DNA from: Isochrysis galbana
Lineage: Eukaryota > Haptophyta > Isochrysidales > Isochrysidaceae
Assembly (NCBI GenBank): GCA_018136815.1
Contig: CM030931.1
Location: 8,358,557-8,422,556 of the forward strand
DNA length: 64,000 nucleotides
Direction: 5' to 3'
Of the stretch, positions 17,206 through 28,095 are shown one piece after another. Within the stretch, counting starts at the first letter, position 1. Every line of letters begins with the position of its first letter. The position numbers were made by a program, and so were the translations under genes. A model generated the notes under the pieces. That model was not told the origin of the DNA, did not search any database, and worked only from the letters and a program-made list of their open reading frames with translations.

Positions 17206-19769
17206 ATGGCGGCGGCAGGGCTGCAGCTCAAGCAGGTCGAGCTGGAGAATCGGGCGCTGCGCTTGCTCATCTGCACGTGGAATGTTGGCAACGCCAGTCC
17301 AAAGCCCGACGAGCTCGAGCATTGGCTGCCTGAGGCGGGTGGAGATCTCGACCTTGTGGTAGTCGGTCCGCTGGCCCCCCTGCCTGCACCGCGCCCTCGC
17401 TAATTCTCACGTGTTTCACTCTCCGCCTGGCCCGCACCCTGCCCTATTCTCCCGCCTTTCACCCCCCACCTGGCCCGCACCCTCATTTATTTTCCCGCCT
17501 CTCACCCTCCGCCGGCCCCTCGCCACACCTTGTCTGCCCCTACCCACCCACCCAACACACCCACCTTTAGCCCACTCCTTCACCCTACTCGTAGCCCCTT
17601 GCCCCTCTGCGATTCTTGGCCCTTGCGTACCTTCCGGCCCCTTTACCCTCCGCTACTCCTCCTCACGCTCCTTACCCTCTGCGCTATTTCGGCGCCACAC
17701 AACCCCGCAGCAGCGCTCCTTGGCCCGAAGCGGCCATCGACCGTGTGGCCGTGCTTCCCTGGGCCTTTTCATCGACTGTTTGTTTTCTCGCGCACTCACA
17801 GGCACGCAAGAGAACTCCGAGTCGGAGGCGCCTGGCGACGCATCAATACCCGCGGTCAAGTCCTTGGAATCGGAGACTGACATCACGGAACGCAAAAGCT
17901 CCACCTCGACTAAGAAGGCTGAGCAGCTCTCCCACCAATGGGATGAGATGTTGTCCACTCGTCTGGGTTCGGGCTGGGGCGTTTGCAAGAAGCTCGTTCT
18001 ACGCGAGATGCGCCTCATCATATTCGCCCGACAGGGGATGATCAATGGCGACGAGAAGGCGTTCGCCGTGAGCGGAATCCAATGGGCACGCTCAGCCACT
18101 GGGATTGCGACTGTATGGGGTAACAAGGGCGGCTTGGCCATTAAGATTCAGGTTGGACATACTACCATCGCCTTCGTGTCTGCACATCTTGCTGCGCATG
18201 ATCATAAACTCAAGGCACGCAACGATATGTGCAGGGAGATTTTGAAGGAGACGCGAGGTATTGGAGTTCGCCACCTTGACGTGGCTTCCGAATTCGACCA
18301 TTGCTTTTGGTGAGTGCTCGGGCATCCACCAGCTCGTGGAGCTTGCCAGGTCTAGTCATAGATGCGTGTATCATGCAATCAATCTACGGCGTCGATACCT
18401 GGCCAGCATCTATCTGCAGCTGCATTGGCTATCATCGAGCTGCACACCTGAGTTCTCATGCCATCCTAAATACACAGGTTTGGCGATCTGAACTATCGGG
18501 TCAATCTAAACGTTCCCGCAGTTCAGAAGGAATCCGGCCGAGAACAGAGCGACGGTAGCGGCCGGCCGGTCACGCTCTCCGAGCCCACGGAAGATCATGT
18601 TGCCGCTGCAAAGTTGCAGGCTCTCTACCGTGGCCGAATCGGCCGTTTGAAGGCACTGGTTCCATATGCTGAGCACGATGACCACTGGAACGCTGTACAC
18701 GACCTAATAGAAGAAGGGGCCTGGGAGAGGCTACTCGCCGCCGATCAGCTGCGGGCAAGCATTGCCGCAGGCGCGGTCTTCAGCGAGTTCAAGGAAGGGA
18801 ACGCATCTTTCCCACCCACTTTCAAGATGAATCGAGTCCCGGGCAATGACTACAAAAACCAGCGGATACCATCCTACACGGATCGCATCCTGTGGCGCTC
18901 AATGCCTCAGCACCGTCAAGCTGTTTCGCAGATCAGTCTCTCTTCCGCTCCTGGAGTCTCGACTTCGGACCACAAGCCGGTTTTCGGAGTGTTTGAGCTG
19001 CGCCTCAGCTGCCCACCTGCTATCGTTCCGTCTTTGTCGCTGTCATCGAACCCAAACAGCGCCCCTTTGGTCCGGATGAGTAATTGCCGAATTCTTGGCA
19101 ACTTCCGGGTTCAGGCAAACGTAGGCAAGCCGTCTGCGCAGCCGTTTTTCTTTTGCTACACCAACCCACCCGGCGTGCTAGGCAGGTCCGCACGCACATA
19201 TACTATTGCCGCCCCCCCGCAAAGATGGTTGTCGCCAGCTCCTTATGCCGTCTTCAAGTACGCCTATAGAGCAACCTTTGTTGATGTTTGGCTTGCAATC
19301 TTACGGTTGTCCTCCCACATGCCTCAGTCGTGCGCCCATGTCGGCAGGCACTACCCGCGACCGCTCGCCTCTGTCTTTACAATCGGATGTCAAGGCCTCC
19401 CCCCCTTCGTGGTCTTGGGACGACCGCCGTGTGCCCCTTCTGCGACCTGCCGTGCGCGGTCCCGATCTGCGACACGTCTCGCTCATTCTTTGCTTCTTCG
19501 AAGATAGGTGGTCACCGCACGACCCACTTGGTACGGTCACTGTCCCGCTTTTACCACCCGCATCATTGTCCGGGGCGAGCGAGTACTCTATCACCGTAGA
19601 TTCTCCACTACGGTATTACAATGTCACGAAGCGCACAGGCCGGTTTCGCGCCACATTAACGGTCTCATATGGTGCAGCTCTTGCCCTCGCTTTGTCTCGA
19701 GCAAATCAAGAAGGTGCTGGCACAAGGGCACGTAGTGCGTGTGGGCCTGCTCGTTGCGAGGTCATGTGA
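17206..19769 (+). CDS. inositol polyphosphate 5-phosphatase with C2-like C-terminus (multi-exon)
   Basis: It removes the 5-phosphate from phosphoinositides or soluble inositol phosphates. Exons are 17206-17365, 17802-18309 and 18478 to about 19190, with introns of 436 and 168 bp (GT-AG, frame-preserving). A further exon from about 19390 to the stop at 19769 is inferred. Family motifs occur in order: TWNVGNASP, WGNKGGLAIK, SAHLAAHD, FGDLNYRV, NRVPGNDYKNQRIPSYTDRI and the catalytic SDHKPVFGVFE. Between FGDLNYRV and the rest is an extra segment with an IQ-like stretch (LQALYRGRIGRLK). After the catalytic domain come ~60 residues that start a C2-like fold and, after the uncertain last intron, DPLGTVTVPL. 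The start ATG is preceded directly by CGCAG, so a 5' UTR intron could end there. Confidence 0.85.
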
Positions 19770-19989
19770 CGTCAAGGGCTCCCTCCAAAAATCCAAAGGG
19801 TATTCGAGCTCAGCCTGTTAACCCAGTAGCGATCTTCACGTCACGGTGTACAATCTCAGTCTCGTGCGTCATGCTCTGATGCCACTGCAAATCGGTGTTT
19901 GGTTTGCTCATCCACGCTAGAAACAATCCAAGTTCAAAATCTACTCACAACTGAACGTAATTCATTGTACTTGTAGTAGATAGTAGTAA

Positions 19990-20200
19990 GGCACAGTGGG
20001 TGTTGAGGTCGGTCGGTGAGTTGGGGTCGGGTTGATGAGAAGATGGGGTTGGAGGTTGAGGTTGGGGGTGGGTTGAGTTGGTGGGTCGGTTGGGCTCCCG
20101 AACCTCACCAAACCCACCTCCGACCCCAACCAACCCTACCCCTTACCCCAACTCACCATCCCGACCCCAACTTCACCCCGACCGACCTCAACCCCCAATG
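19990..20200. repeat. imperfect foldback of about 200 bp
   Basis: The left arm (about 19996-20036) carries TTGAGGTCGGTCGG then GAGTTGGGGTCGGG. The right arm (about 20143-20195) carries the complements in reverse order, with CCGACCGACCTCAA an exact 14-bp match. The arms enclose GT-rich then AC-rich DNA that can also pair. Confidence 0.6.
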
Positions 20201-20259
20201 GGGCAACTAAGTTTATACTTGGTTGCAGCATGGGGGGGCGCCTCGCGCCCCCTCCCTCA

Positions 20260-20890
20260 AGCTCCAACTTACCTCCGGGGGCCCTATCGGTGAGTCATCC
20301 CCAGCCGCTCTGCCATTTGTTTGGCATGAGTTGGGCACTCATTAACACCACCCAAACCCCCAGTGGCCAGTGGGCGCGGGTCGCGGGTCGCGTAGCCGCA
20401 CTCCCTCGCCCGCGCTGGGCCTGCCCTCGAGCTGACTCCCCCCCCCCCCCATCCCTGGTCGCCAGGTCACCAGGCATACAGGGGCCGGCCTATGGGCGGC
20501 ACCCATGGCCGGCGAGTCGAGCGTGGGGGGTGGGGGGAGAGGCAAAGGGTGCCAGGGGCTGAGCCCCAGTCTCCACTGCCCCTTGAACTGCCTCTGCCGG
20601 CACTCTAGGAGCTAGGAACCCTCAGAGTACCGTTTAGAGTAGGCCCTCCTGACCCATTCCCCTCCCCACCCACAGGCTTGCCTGTCTCTCACTCTCACTC
20701 CCTACCCTGCGTGGCCAGCCCATTGCTCCAACCCCTCCTCCTCCCTGGTCGACAAGCAGATAGGTGCAGCGTGGGGGGCCTTGAGGCTCAGGAGCGCCAG
20801 CGAGGGAGAGGCAGCAAAGGCCAGGGCCCAACCCCAGCCTCCTTTGCCCCCTGGCCCCCGAGCTGGCCTCCATGAGGAGCCTCCGGGAGT
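20260..20890 (-). repeat. dispersed repeat F, two tandem diverged copies
   Basis: Read on the minus strand, 20590 to 20330 gives GGCTCAGCCCCTGGC, GCCATGGGTGCCGCC, CTGTATGCCTGG and GGGAGTCAGCTCGAGGGCAG in order. These match 33980-34330 (+) and partly 59840-60250 (+). A second, more diverged unit lies at 20630-20890. About 300 bp per unit; SINE-like in size but with no promoter boxes I can point to. Confidence 0.65.
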
Positions 20891-21172
20891 CGCCAGAGGG
20901 CAGCTACAGGCCTGAAGTCGCGTTCCGTCGAAAGAGAACCAAGCGGTTGTTTTGTTTTCACTTTAGGAGTGTGACGGTGTTTTGTGTCCGCTTAGCGTTT
21001 TGCGTTTTCGCACATAAATAAATAACGTTATCTTCTACTTGCCGCAGGCAGCCTATTGCGCCGTTGCAAAAACCCTCGAACAAGAAAACTCTGACGTAAC
21101 CCGCCGTCCCTACCGTAACCGAGTGGACGGCAGCCGGCCCGCGCGGCACATGCCGGCAAGCCTTTGGTCAAC

Positions 21173-22981
21173 ATGGCTGAGGAAGTGGAGGCCATCATCT
21201 GGCCGCCACGTGTGGCGATGTGGAACACGGCTGCGCAGCGCGCTGACATGCACGACCGGTTGGTACGGAGTGCGCACGCTGCCAACGTAGAGGGCGCTGT
21301 GATGCAGGCGGCGTCCCTCTTCCACCAAGCCTCCCAGATTGAACCCAGACCGGCCACAGTGATCTCGCACGTCAACATGCTCTTCAAGGCAGGTAATTAT
21401 GCGCTCGCTGCCTCGTGCTATTCGCGTCTACTGCTCGAGTATCAGCTTAGCGATAAGCAACAGGAGATGGTGCAGGCGAAACGACAGCAAGCCAATGCTG
21501 CGGCCGCCCGGGATCTGAGGTGTGCAGGTGCTAGCGTAGTTATCATTGCTGCCTTCCGCCGGTTGAAGTTGAGGCAGAAAGTGGTGCATGCGAGCGCTGC
21601 AAACGTCCTGCAACGATGCGTACTTCGATGGCTGCATAGACATGGCCGCGGCCCTCTACCACTCGTGGAGCACGTGACGGTCTTAAACACCGGTGGTGAG
21701 GAAGACAACAACACTTCCGCCATTCTATTCCATTGCGAATGTGCTGATCCGCGCACTGTCAAGCTTGGCCTCTTCACCTTGCTACCTTTCTGTGAAATGG
21801 CGGGAGGCGAAATGACGGGAGGCCGACAAGCCGATGAAGCTTCCTCGGCTGATCATGAATTCCCGCTGCAATTTTGTCTGACAACAAAGATTGGCGAACG
21901 TATACATGGCTGTGTCCTGAAGCTATGGAAGTCACGTTGTTGCTATTTAGTGCTTTTGGGAAGGCATTACACACCCAGGGCATTTGCGGGAGCGGCCCAA
22001 GCCCTCCTACCGGTTGCAGCGAGCAGTCTCGCCGGCTGGGAAAGCTACGACTGTGATGTTGATATTGCGATGGGCCGGAAGACATCGCATACTAGGGATG
22101 CTCTTTGGGATCCATTGCGTAAGGCGTGTCTACCACTCGTTACAGTTTGTGGGCCGAGGGCGACTGGTGCCATGTGGCAAATCAGCGTTGACAAAACCAT
22201 TCTGAGAGGGCGGCTGCCGCCAATTAGAGCCATCGACATTCGTGCCGAGTCTCCAGAGATCGCCCTTGCGCCGAGCGTAGGCAAGCTTAGAAGTGCCACG
22301 TTAGCCAGACTCTTGAGTGCCCTCCTTCTTGAGCAGAAAGTTGTCCTCTCCTCAGCATCAGCCTTTCGATTGTCTAGGGCTGCGCATGCCTGCATATCGC
22401 TCTTATTGCCGCTGCGGTGGACTCAGACATACGTGCCGCTGCTTCCTGCCTCGCATCATGTAGTCCTCAATGCGCCCTTCCCGTTCATCTACGGGATCTT
22501 GACATCGAATGCGTGTGATGTCAGCCCAGGTATCGTGGTTTTTGACATCGATTGCGGATCCATCTGTGGAGAAGTCCTCGAGACGCTTCCACGACGAGAA
22601 CAGGACATCTTATGTCGCATACGTCGCCAGCCTCCGCAACGAATTGCACACGGTTTCGATGCTACAGCGCAAGCATGCTTTGCGGTGGTGATGTCTATTT
22701 TAAGGGACGTTCTAACGTTGGCTCCGGATGCGTGGGCAGCTAGTCCAATGGAAGGTGAGGAGCGCCTGGACGTGGCGCTTGATCTACTTTCGGAACGCTT
22801 TGTGCTCTCCAGGGCGGCTGGAGACACACGAGCATTTGTCAGGCTCCTATGTGAGACATCTTCATTCAAGGAGTTTGCTGAGCACGTGTTGAGGCCTCGG
22901 GAAACTTGGCCGAGATGGCTGAGGAGCTTCATGCACTACGCAACGGGAGGCTCACATGGGAAGTACAGTGGATTTACGTAA
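21173..22981 (+). CDS. DENN-domain protein, probable Rab guanine-nucleotide exchange factor
   Basis: This is a single exon of 602 residues. DENN modules activate Rab GTPases on membranes. After an N-terminal helical part (about 1-130) with TPR-like character, an upstream-DENN region holds FCLTTKIGERIHGCVLKLWK. The central DENN follows (about 340-480) with the diagnostic LLSALLLEQKVVLSSASAFR, a hydrophobic core and YVPLLPASHHVVLNAPFPFI, then IVVFDID. A downstream-DENN helical region follows (about 500-590). No linking domain such as C2 or SPRY is seen, so the subfamily and the target Rab cannot be named. The start is the Met of MAEEVEAI. The gene lies in the same strand direction as the 5-phosphatase but 1.4 kb away, so it has its own promoter. 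Confidence 0.85.
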   Translation: MAEEVEAIIWPPRVAMWNTAAQRADMHDRLVRSAHAANVEGAVMQAASLFHQASQIEPRPATVISHVNMLFKAGNYALAASCYSRLLLEYQLSDKQQEMVQAKRQQANAAAARDLRCAGASVVIIAAFRRLKLRQKVVHASAANVLQRCVLRWLHRHGRGPLPLVEHVTVLNTGGEEDNNTSAILFHCECADPRTVKLGLFTLLPFCEMAGGEMTGGRQADEASSADHEFPLQFCLTTKIGERIHGCVLKLWKSRCCYLVLLGRHYTPRAFAGAAQALLPVAASSLAGWESYDCDVDIAMGRKTSHTRDALWDPLRKACLPLVTVCGPRATGAMWQISVDKTILRGRLPPIRAIDIRAESPEIALAPSVGKLRSATLARLLSALLLEQKVVLSSASAFRLSRAAHACISLLLPLRWTQTYVPLLPASHHVVLNAPFPFIYGILTSNACDVSPGIVVFDIDCGSICGEVLETLPRREQDILCRIRRQPPQRIAHGFDATAQACFAVVMSILRDVLTLAPDAWAASPMEGEERLDVALDLLSERFVLSRAAGDTRAFVRLLCETSSFKEFAEHVLRPRETWPRWLRSFMHYATGGSHGKYSGFT

Positions 22982-25679
22982 AGGGGCCAGAGTGGCCAAG
23001 ACTCTGGCCTCCCTGAGAAGCATCGCGTCCTGCTGCGCCTTAGCCTTATGGTTTAGGCGGGAACCATTTGACCGTTTCAGGCTGGCACACCCGTGGGTAG
23101 GGATGATGCATGGCACATGGAGAGACCACGCATCCCAGATATGATACTTGACACATGGGTCGTGCATTTATCACCTGTGAAAGTCCCCGCCCTCTGCCGC
23201 AAATGTTGGGCCTTTCTCCTTCTCCACGGATTCACGAAGAGAGATATTTGGTGGTACATATGCCCCCTTCTAGGTTTTTTGAATTGTGTAATTGGCTCCA
23301 TGCGTGTGTATGGCCATCATCGCGTCACCATGCGCCGTGTTACCTGCGCACGCCCTGCGGCGCGCACCTGACGGTGGCCGTGGAGCCTGGGCCGCCACTA
23401 CGCCCCCGCACCCTGAGCTAGCGAGCCTCAGCCAGAGATCATAAACCACATTTTATGAGCTCTCGGAACGGGCGCAAAGTGTACAATGGCATCGACAATG
23501 TCAGGAAGTGACAAACACCGTCTATTTGCCTATCTGGGTATTGTGGAGATGGACTGTTCCCAGGATCCGGGTAAGGCTCCTGAGACTCCATCCTTGGCAA
23601 CCCACGCGTCCGTAGGCGGCCTATCGACTTGGGTAGCGGGTGAAGATACTTGGGAAGGCTTGGGCACGGGTGCAGTGGTGACGGGGTCCGCGCGCGGCGG
23701 CGAGGGCGGATTTGGCGGTGCAGAGGGCGGTGATGGGTGCATAGGAACAGATTGAATCAATCTCTAGTGGGTGATTTCTAGCGAGAGACCACACACAACT
23801 CAGTAGGGGCTCAAGGGTACGAGGGGTCACGGCATGGCTTCGATCGCAGAGCGCTGCGACGGTTGCTGGGTGCGTACGAAGACACGCCACACCACTTTCT
23901 AACATAAACAAGGGCAACACGTAATAAACACGGGAGCGAAAGCCACGGTGGGTCAACAGAGAGAGCAAAGAAGGAACCAATTGGCTAGAAGAGAACTCGT
24001 CGTCTCGTCGTCCTAGAGAAGGATTGCACACAGAAAAGGCGCGAAAGGGATTCATCCATGCTTAGTGAAGATCCTACAAGAGTCATCGGCGAATAGCGTC
24101 TCAACGCGAGCACAGCGGCGTGCACTTTACCTATAGCTTTACGTAGCTTAGCCATGGAGTAGCTGGTAGACTTAAAAAGTCTAGAAGCTTACAGAGGTGT
24201 CAGACTTACAGAGTCTAGATGCTTGAGGTTCTTGAGGGTGTACTTTAGCAAGCAAGATGCTCGCTACTTCCTTGGTCTTCATCGACACGTGCTTACTACT
24301 CCCTTGATCTCCATGCCTGGGTGATCAGTCCAGAGCTAGAGCATATTCATATTCCGAGTAGAAAGAAGCCTGTAGAAGCTGCTTGGCCACGTGGATATAA
24401 TGGTAGACCAACATTGAATGAAGTGTAGTGATTGATAGAAGCGTGGAGACGTCGTAGACGTATAGATAGACATGAGAACGAAGATTGATGATTTACCATC
24501 GCGGTTATATAACGGTAGAGCGGAAAATAGCGGAATAGCCTGCAGAGGCTCGCGAATGCGACACCCCCCGACTAAGATCGAAACATCCCCTGATGTTGAG
24601 CGGTCGGACGGACGGTACGTTCGATTACCTTACCATCAAGAGAAGTGGGGCGTTGCGGCTCCTCACTTTTTCGTGTGCCACATGGCGACAAAGCGACAGC
24701 GGTGACGGTGACGGAGAGCAAGCGTCCAATCGGCAGCATTTTCTCATAGCAACACTCGAAGATCGAGCAATATTTCATTCATAGCACATCGGTAGGCGAG
24801 GCCTTTTGAATTCCATCGGGGATTCGAACAGTTACGCGAGTTCCGAGCCATTTGGCACAGAATATCGGAGATCGGAGATCGGAGATCGGAGGATCGGAGA
24901 CTTCAAGAATCGGATGCATTCGTAATCAAAATATCGGACTGCGGAGTAGCGTTATCGAAACGAGAGATCGAGCGAGCAATGATGTTACCCTAGGAGACAT
25001 TCCCAGGCATCGACATCGAGTACTAGGAGTTGTCGCGACCAACTCTAGTAGAATCGAGGTACCATATCATGTATTGCGACATCGTGGTGAATTTGAATTT
25101 GAACCCTCGGATCCGATGTTAGGTTAGTCAAACTTGGCAACCTCACGCGGCGGTTGTAGTTTGACTCACCCTACCCCACCCTTTGTTTCTCCCTTTTACA
25201 GGAGTTTTGCTAACCTGAGTGTTGCGTTGGGTCAGACGCAGGTAGGGGCAATTTCACCGACGATGTATTCGAAATTCGAGACATCGTGCGTGCAGCTGAC
25301 TAGGGACGCCTCTCTAGTCAGAGTCCTCGGTGGCGCGAGCCTTTGAGCGCGTGCGCGACGACGGCAAATCGGGGCAGTAAGCAGGGTACGTACACATAAT
25401 TGCGAGCACGACAAACACAACTCAGCCAGAAATCGAACAGCGACAGGTGAATCGAGAGAAACGAGCAAGCCAAAGGAAGAATCAACGAGAATCGAGACCG
25501 CGATGACCAACCAACTCGGACTAAATCTAGACCATCGAGAACGCATCAAAACAGACTTCAAACAACGAGCGACGGCCATCAAAGCCTCAAACAAACTTGT
25601 GACGAAAAACCGCTCCCACGCGGTGACCATGAGCGCATGGCCAAACAAGTGATGACTCTCCCTCAGAGAGCACATCATA
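22982..25679. other. gene-free stretch, partly AT-richer
   Basis: 23480-23760 contains short open frames on both strands, none convincing. 24060-24480 is AT-richer, with internal short repeats (GACTTA(A/C)A(A/G)AGTCTAGA twice near 24170-24215). 24862-24900 is a short tandem array of ATCGGAG. I see no recognisable protein in any frame, though the region may be decayed mobile DNA. Confidence 0.4.
24862..24900. repeat. ATCGGAG short tandem array
   Basis: ATCGGAG is repeated about five times with small spacing changes. Confidence 0.7.
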
Positions 25680-25898
25680 TCATATCAAAGGACTCGAACT
25701 CGAAACTCGAAATCGAAATGGAGCAACGGAAACGAAAGAAAGGGATGGGAGCGCGCGTGGTGTGGCGGCTCCTGTGCCCACCTGGCTGGGCGTGTCGTCT
25801 GGGCGCGGTCGCTTCGGCGACAGCGGGGTGTCCATCAGCAGTTCGTCCATCTCAGCGAGGGCGGCGGCAGCGAGGGAGGGAGGCGGCGCGCGCTCCAT
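25680..25898 (-). CDS. repeat-family G protein (MERAP..., unknown function)
   Basis: The minus-strand ATG at 25898 opens 72 residues beginning MERAPPPSLAAAALAEMDEL, with LLMDTPLSPKRPRPDD following. A second copy at 54702 (+) begins MGRAPLPSPPHADTAEDD and has DLLMDTPMSPKP at the same spacing. Conservation of the peptide in two places, behind the same upstream dyad (CTATCG...CGATAG, then GTCATGG), suggests this is a real coding start of a dispersed element rather than chance. KRPRPDD looks like a nuclear signal. The function is unknown. Confidence 0.45.
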   Translation of the reverse strand: MERAPPPSLAAAALAEMDELLMDTPLSPKRPRPDDTPSQVGTGAATPRALPSLSFVSVAPFRFRVSSSSPLI

Positions 25899-25904
25899 GA
25901 CCCT

Positions 25905-25990
25905 ATCGTTTTAACGATAGTTGAAGGTAGGATTACCTAGACGTAGTAGGTGTTAGCCCAGAATCTTCAGATGTTTATTTTTACACGGTG
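25905..25990 (+). repeat. dispersed repeat A copy (core 25949-25973)
   Basis: The core TGTTAGCCCAGAATCTTCAG, then ATG and TTTATTTTTAC, follows a short CGTTTTAACG dyad (25907-25916) at the repeat G start. It is in the plus orientation, so it points away from the G reading frame. Confidence 0.7.
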
Positions 25991-26184
25991 GACAAAGACT
26001 TCAACCTAGCAACCAACGTCTGACGACCTATTGCTATTGCAGGTGGCGAGAGGGCTAGCCTTACGAAGCATCACTTAACATAACGAAAACTCCCATGTAA
26101 GAGCACCAGGGGATAGCATGGACGGACTCTCTGTGGAAAGACGGAACAAAGCTGCGTCTGCGTCCGAGTGATCAAGATACCACA

Positions 26185-26375
26185 GGCTCTTGCCCCCTTC
26201 TCTCCAACTCCGGCCGAAGCAGCGCGCACGGCCTCCCCGAACCCAGGATCTCCGCTAAGAGGGAACTGGGGAAGGGGAAAGGGGTTGATGGTGGTTAAGG
26301 ATGGGTAGTAGTGAGGTTCATAAGCACTCTGCCTCACGCCGCACACGTAGCGGAGATTTTTAAGAAGATTTTTTT
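26185..26375 (+). repeat. dispersed repeat B
   Basis: It shares, in order, CCCCCTTCTCTCCAACTC, CGGCCGAAGCAGCGCGC, a GAACTGGGGAAGGGGAA block, GGGTAGTAG, CTGCCTCACGCCGCA, ACGTAGCGG and AAGAAGATTTTTTTA with 55160-55350, at high identity by eye. It lies just beyond the 3' end of the SEP-domain gene. Confidence 0.8.
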
Positions 26376-26517
26376 ATAAAGAGGTGCGAAACGTAGGCGT
26401 AACCTGACTTGTAGTTCTAGTGTGTGTAAAGCAATAGAGAGCAACTATGGGTCACAAAGTTGATACTCCACAGCTCCATAATCTCGGCGCCTTAATTGAC
26501 CATTTAATTGGGGCTCA

Positions 26518-28095
26518 TCAAATAGCACCAAAACGATGCAACCTCACATTTCGTACCTTTTCTAACTCGCTTGCGCTAATATTTTGGGTTTGACCAGCCT
26601 TCTCTGCAGCAATGAACTCAGCCACCTCGTTTCGCACCGGCACGAGCCGGCCGTCACGAACGACGGCCTCAGGTAGCTTGCTCAACATGCTCTGCGTATG
26701 CAAAGGCGTAAGCAGTCCCTGGCCGTTCTTCACATCAACAATCCCTGTGTAGCCTGTATTCACACGGGCACCAGAGAGAGATTGCGCGTGGGTAGATGTG
26801 GTGCGGTCGTATACTTCAAATATCACGCCATTCGGGTACGACTCCTTCAATTCATATGGAATTTGTCCACCAACCACCGCCTCCACAAATGTAGATGCGG
26901 CAGTGCTTCCAAACGGACGAAAAGGCCCTCGGAATAGCATGATTCCATCTGAGAAGACGGTAATTGGTACCGGTAAGGGCGCCTTCTCGGAAGCTTTGGA
27001 ACCAAGACAATGTACCCCTTGAGGTCCTCGTATTCCACCCTCGGTCTGTGCCTCCGAAACTGCAGCAGCGAGAGTGGAGAGGGCGCGGACAATTTTTGAA
27101 GGGTGCACAAATTGTTGCCTTGCTTCCGAAGTACACGTGTCATCCGGCCGAATTCCTTTTGCCTCCAGGAGCCTGGTAAGCTGCTGCTCGCGATCTTGCA
27201 ACTTCTGGAAAACTTTCTCACGATCCGCTGCTTGCTTGCGAAGCATTTGGAGCCGTTTCGATACGGCTGAAGAGAGACTGTCCACATCGGTATCTTTTGC
27301 AGTATCAATTGCCACTACTTTTGCAGGAAACGAGGTAGGCACAGATGACTCAAACGAGTCGACTGCGATGCCTGCATCGATGCACTGTTCCTCGAGCCGT
27401 CGCACTTGAAGTTGCCGAGTCTGCATCTTTTCTGCCAATATCTTGGCCTCGCGCTCCAGGCTAGCTAGTTGAGAAATAGCATTTGAGCTACTCCCCACTG
27501 ATCCATTTGAAGCTTGCGGACACTGCGCGAACGACCTTGCCACTTGCAGAGAACGGGTGGCGCTGAGTGACCGGCTCGAAGCTGCTTGTGTCGGCAGGGA
27601 AGGGTTAATGGAGGGGCTCATGATGGGTGCAGCAGCCAGCTGCGAGATTCGAGCCTCCATCCGTGCCATCATGTCGTTGACCTCAGCCAGGGCGCCGAGA
27701 GCTGGGGGAGCATCGCTAAGCGTGCGGCCTTGACCCCGCTGATTCTGATCTGTTGCTAGCCCCTGCTGCGCCCGTCGGTACTCTCGTATGAGCGTGTCCA
27801 CGTCTGGAGCCCCGCTGAACATATGGGAGAGCACGGAGGCTGGCAGGGGCGGCGGCGCGGGCGGCCGAGGGGCAACTGGAGGGGAAGGGACCGGCAGGGG
27901 AGCGGGAATACCGTTGGGGGGGCTGAGAGATGAATTATACAATAATACTCCCCCGTGTGGCACCACGGCACCAGGCGAGGCCGTCGAATACCGGAGGGGT
28001 GAGAGCGAGCGTGGCTTGTTTCTTAAAAAACAAGGGAGGGGGAGGGGGGCCGCGCGCTGACCACCGCCAGGCCCCTCCCCCCTCCCCCTTCCCAT
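26518..28095 (-). CDS. SEP-domain protein, UBXN11-like
   Basis: It has 525 residues if the first Met is used; a Met at 27822 (MFSGAPDVDTL) is an equally possible start, because the first 91 residues are Pro-rich filler. Residues about 205-310 form a coiled coil (two Lys/Arg/Glu/Gln-rich helices). A SEP domain follows (about 375-430): ITVFSDGIMLFRGPFRPFGS, then PYELKESYPNGVIFEVYDR. After it comes LSKLPEAVVRDGRLVPVRNE, as in UBX-family proteins such as UBXN11, which act with the AAA ATPase p97/Cdc48. The C-terminal UBX domain expected in that family is missing: the frame stops soon after a donor-like GAAAAG|GTACG (about 26560), and repeat B begins about 140 bp beyond the stop. It is either a genuine short form or an unseen last exon. 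Confidence 0.68.
   Translation of the reverse strand: MGRGRGEGPGGGQRAAPLPLPCFLRNKPRSLSPLRYSTASPGAVVPHGGVLLYNSSLSPPNGIPAPLPVPSPPVAPRPPAPPPLPASVLSHMFSGAPDVDTLIREYRRAQQGLATDQNQRGQGRTLSDAPPALGALAEVNDMMARMEARISQLAAAPIMSPSINPSLPTQAASSRSLSATRSLQVARSFAQCPQASNGSVGSSSNAISQLASLEREAKILAEKMQTRQLQVRRLEEQCIDAGIAVDSFESSVPTSFPAKVVAIDTAKDTDVDSLSSAVSKRLQMLRKQAADREKVFQKLQDREQQLTRLLEAKGIRPDDTCTSEARQQFVHPSKIVRALSTLAAAVSEAQTEGGIRGPQGVHCLGSKASEKAPLPVPITVFSDGIMLFRGPFRPFGSTAASTFVEAVVGGQIPYELKESYPNGVIFEVYDRTTSTHAQSLSGARVNTGYTGIVDVKNGQGLLTPLHTQSMLSKLPEAVVRDGRLVPVRNEVAEFIAAEKAGQTQNISASELEKVRNVRLHRFGAI

Larger units (their letters stand above)
19770..21172. other. gene-free stretch rich in repeats
   Basis: It contains a large foldback at 19990-20200, repeat F in two minus-oriented copies (20260-20590 and 20630-20890), and then unique DNA up to the DENN gene. 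No gene is supportable. Confidence 0.5.

Noticed and set aside
24060-24480. Possible copia-type polymerase remnant
   Set aside because: AT-richer DNA with a suggestive phrase (ARYFLGLHRHV) in one frame but many stops and no conserved reverse-transcriptase motif.
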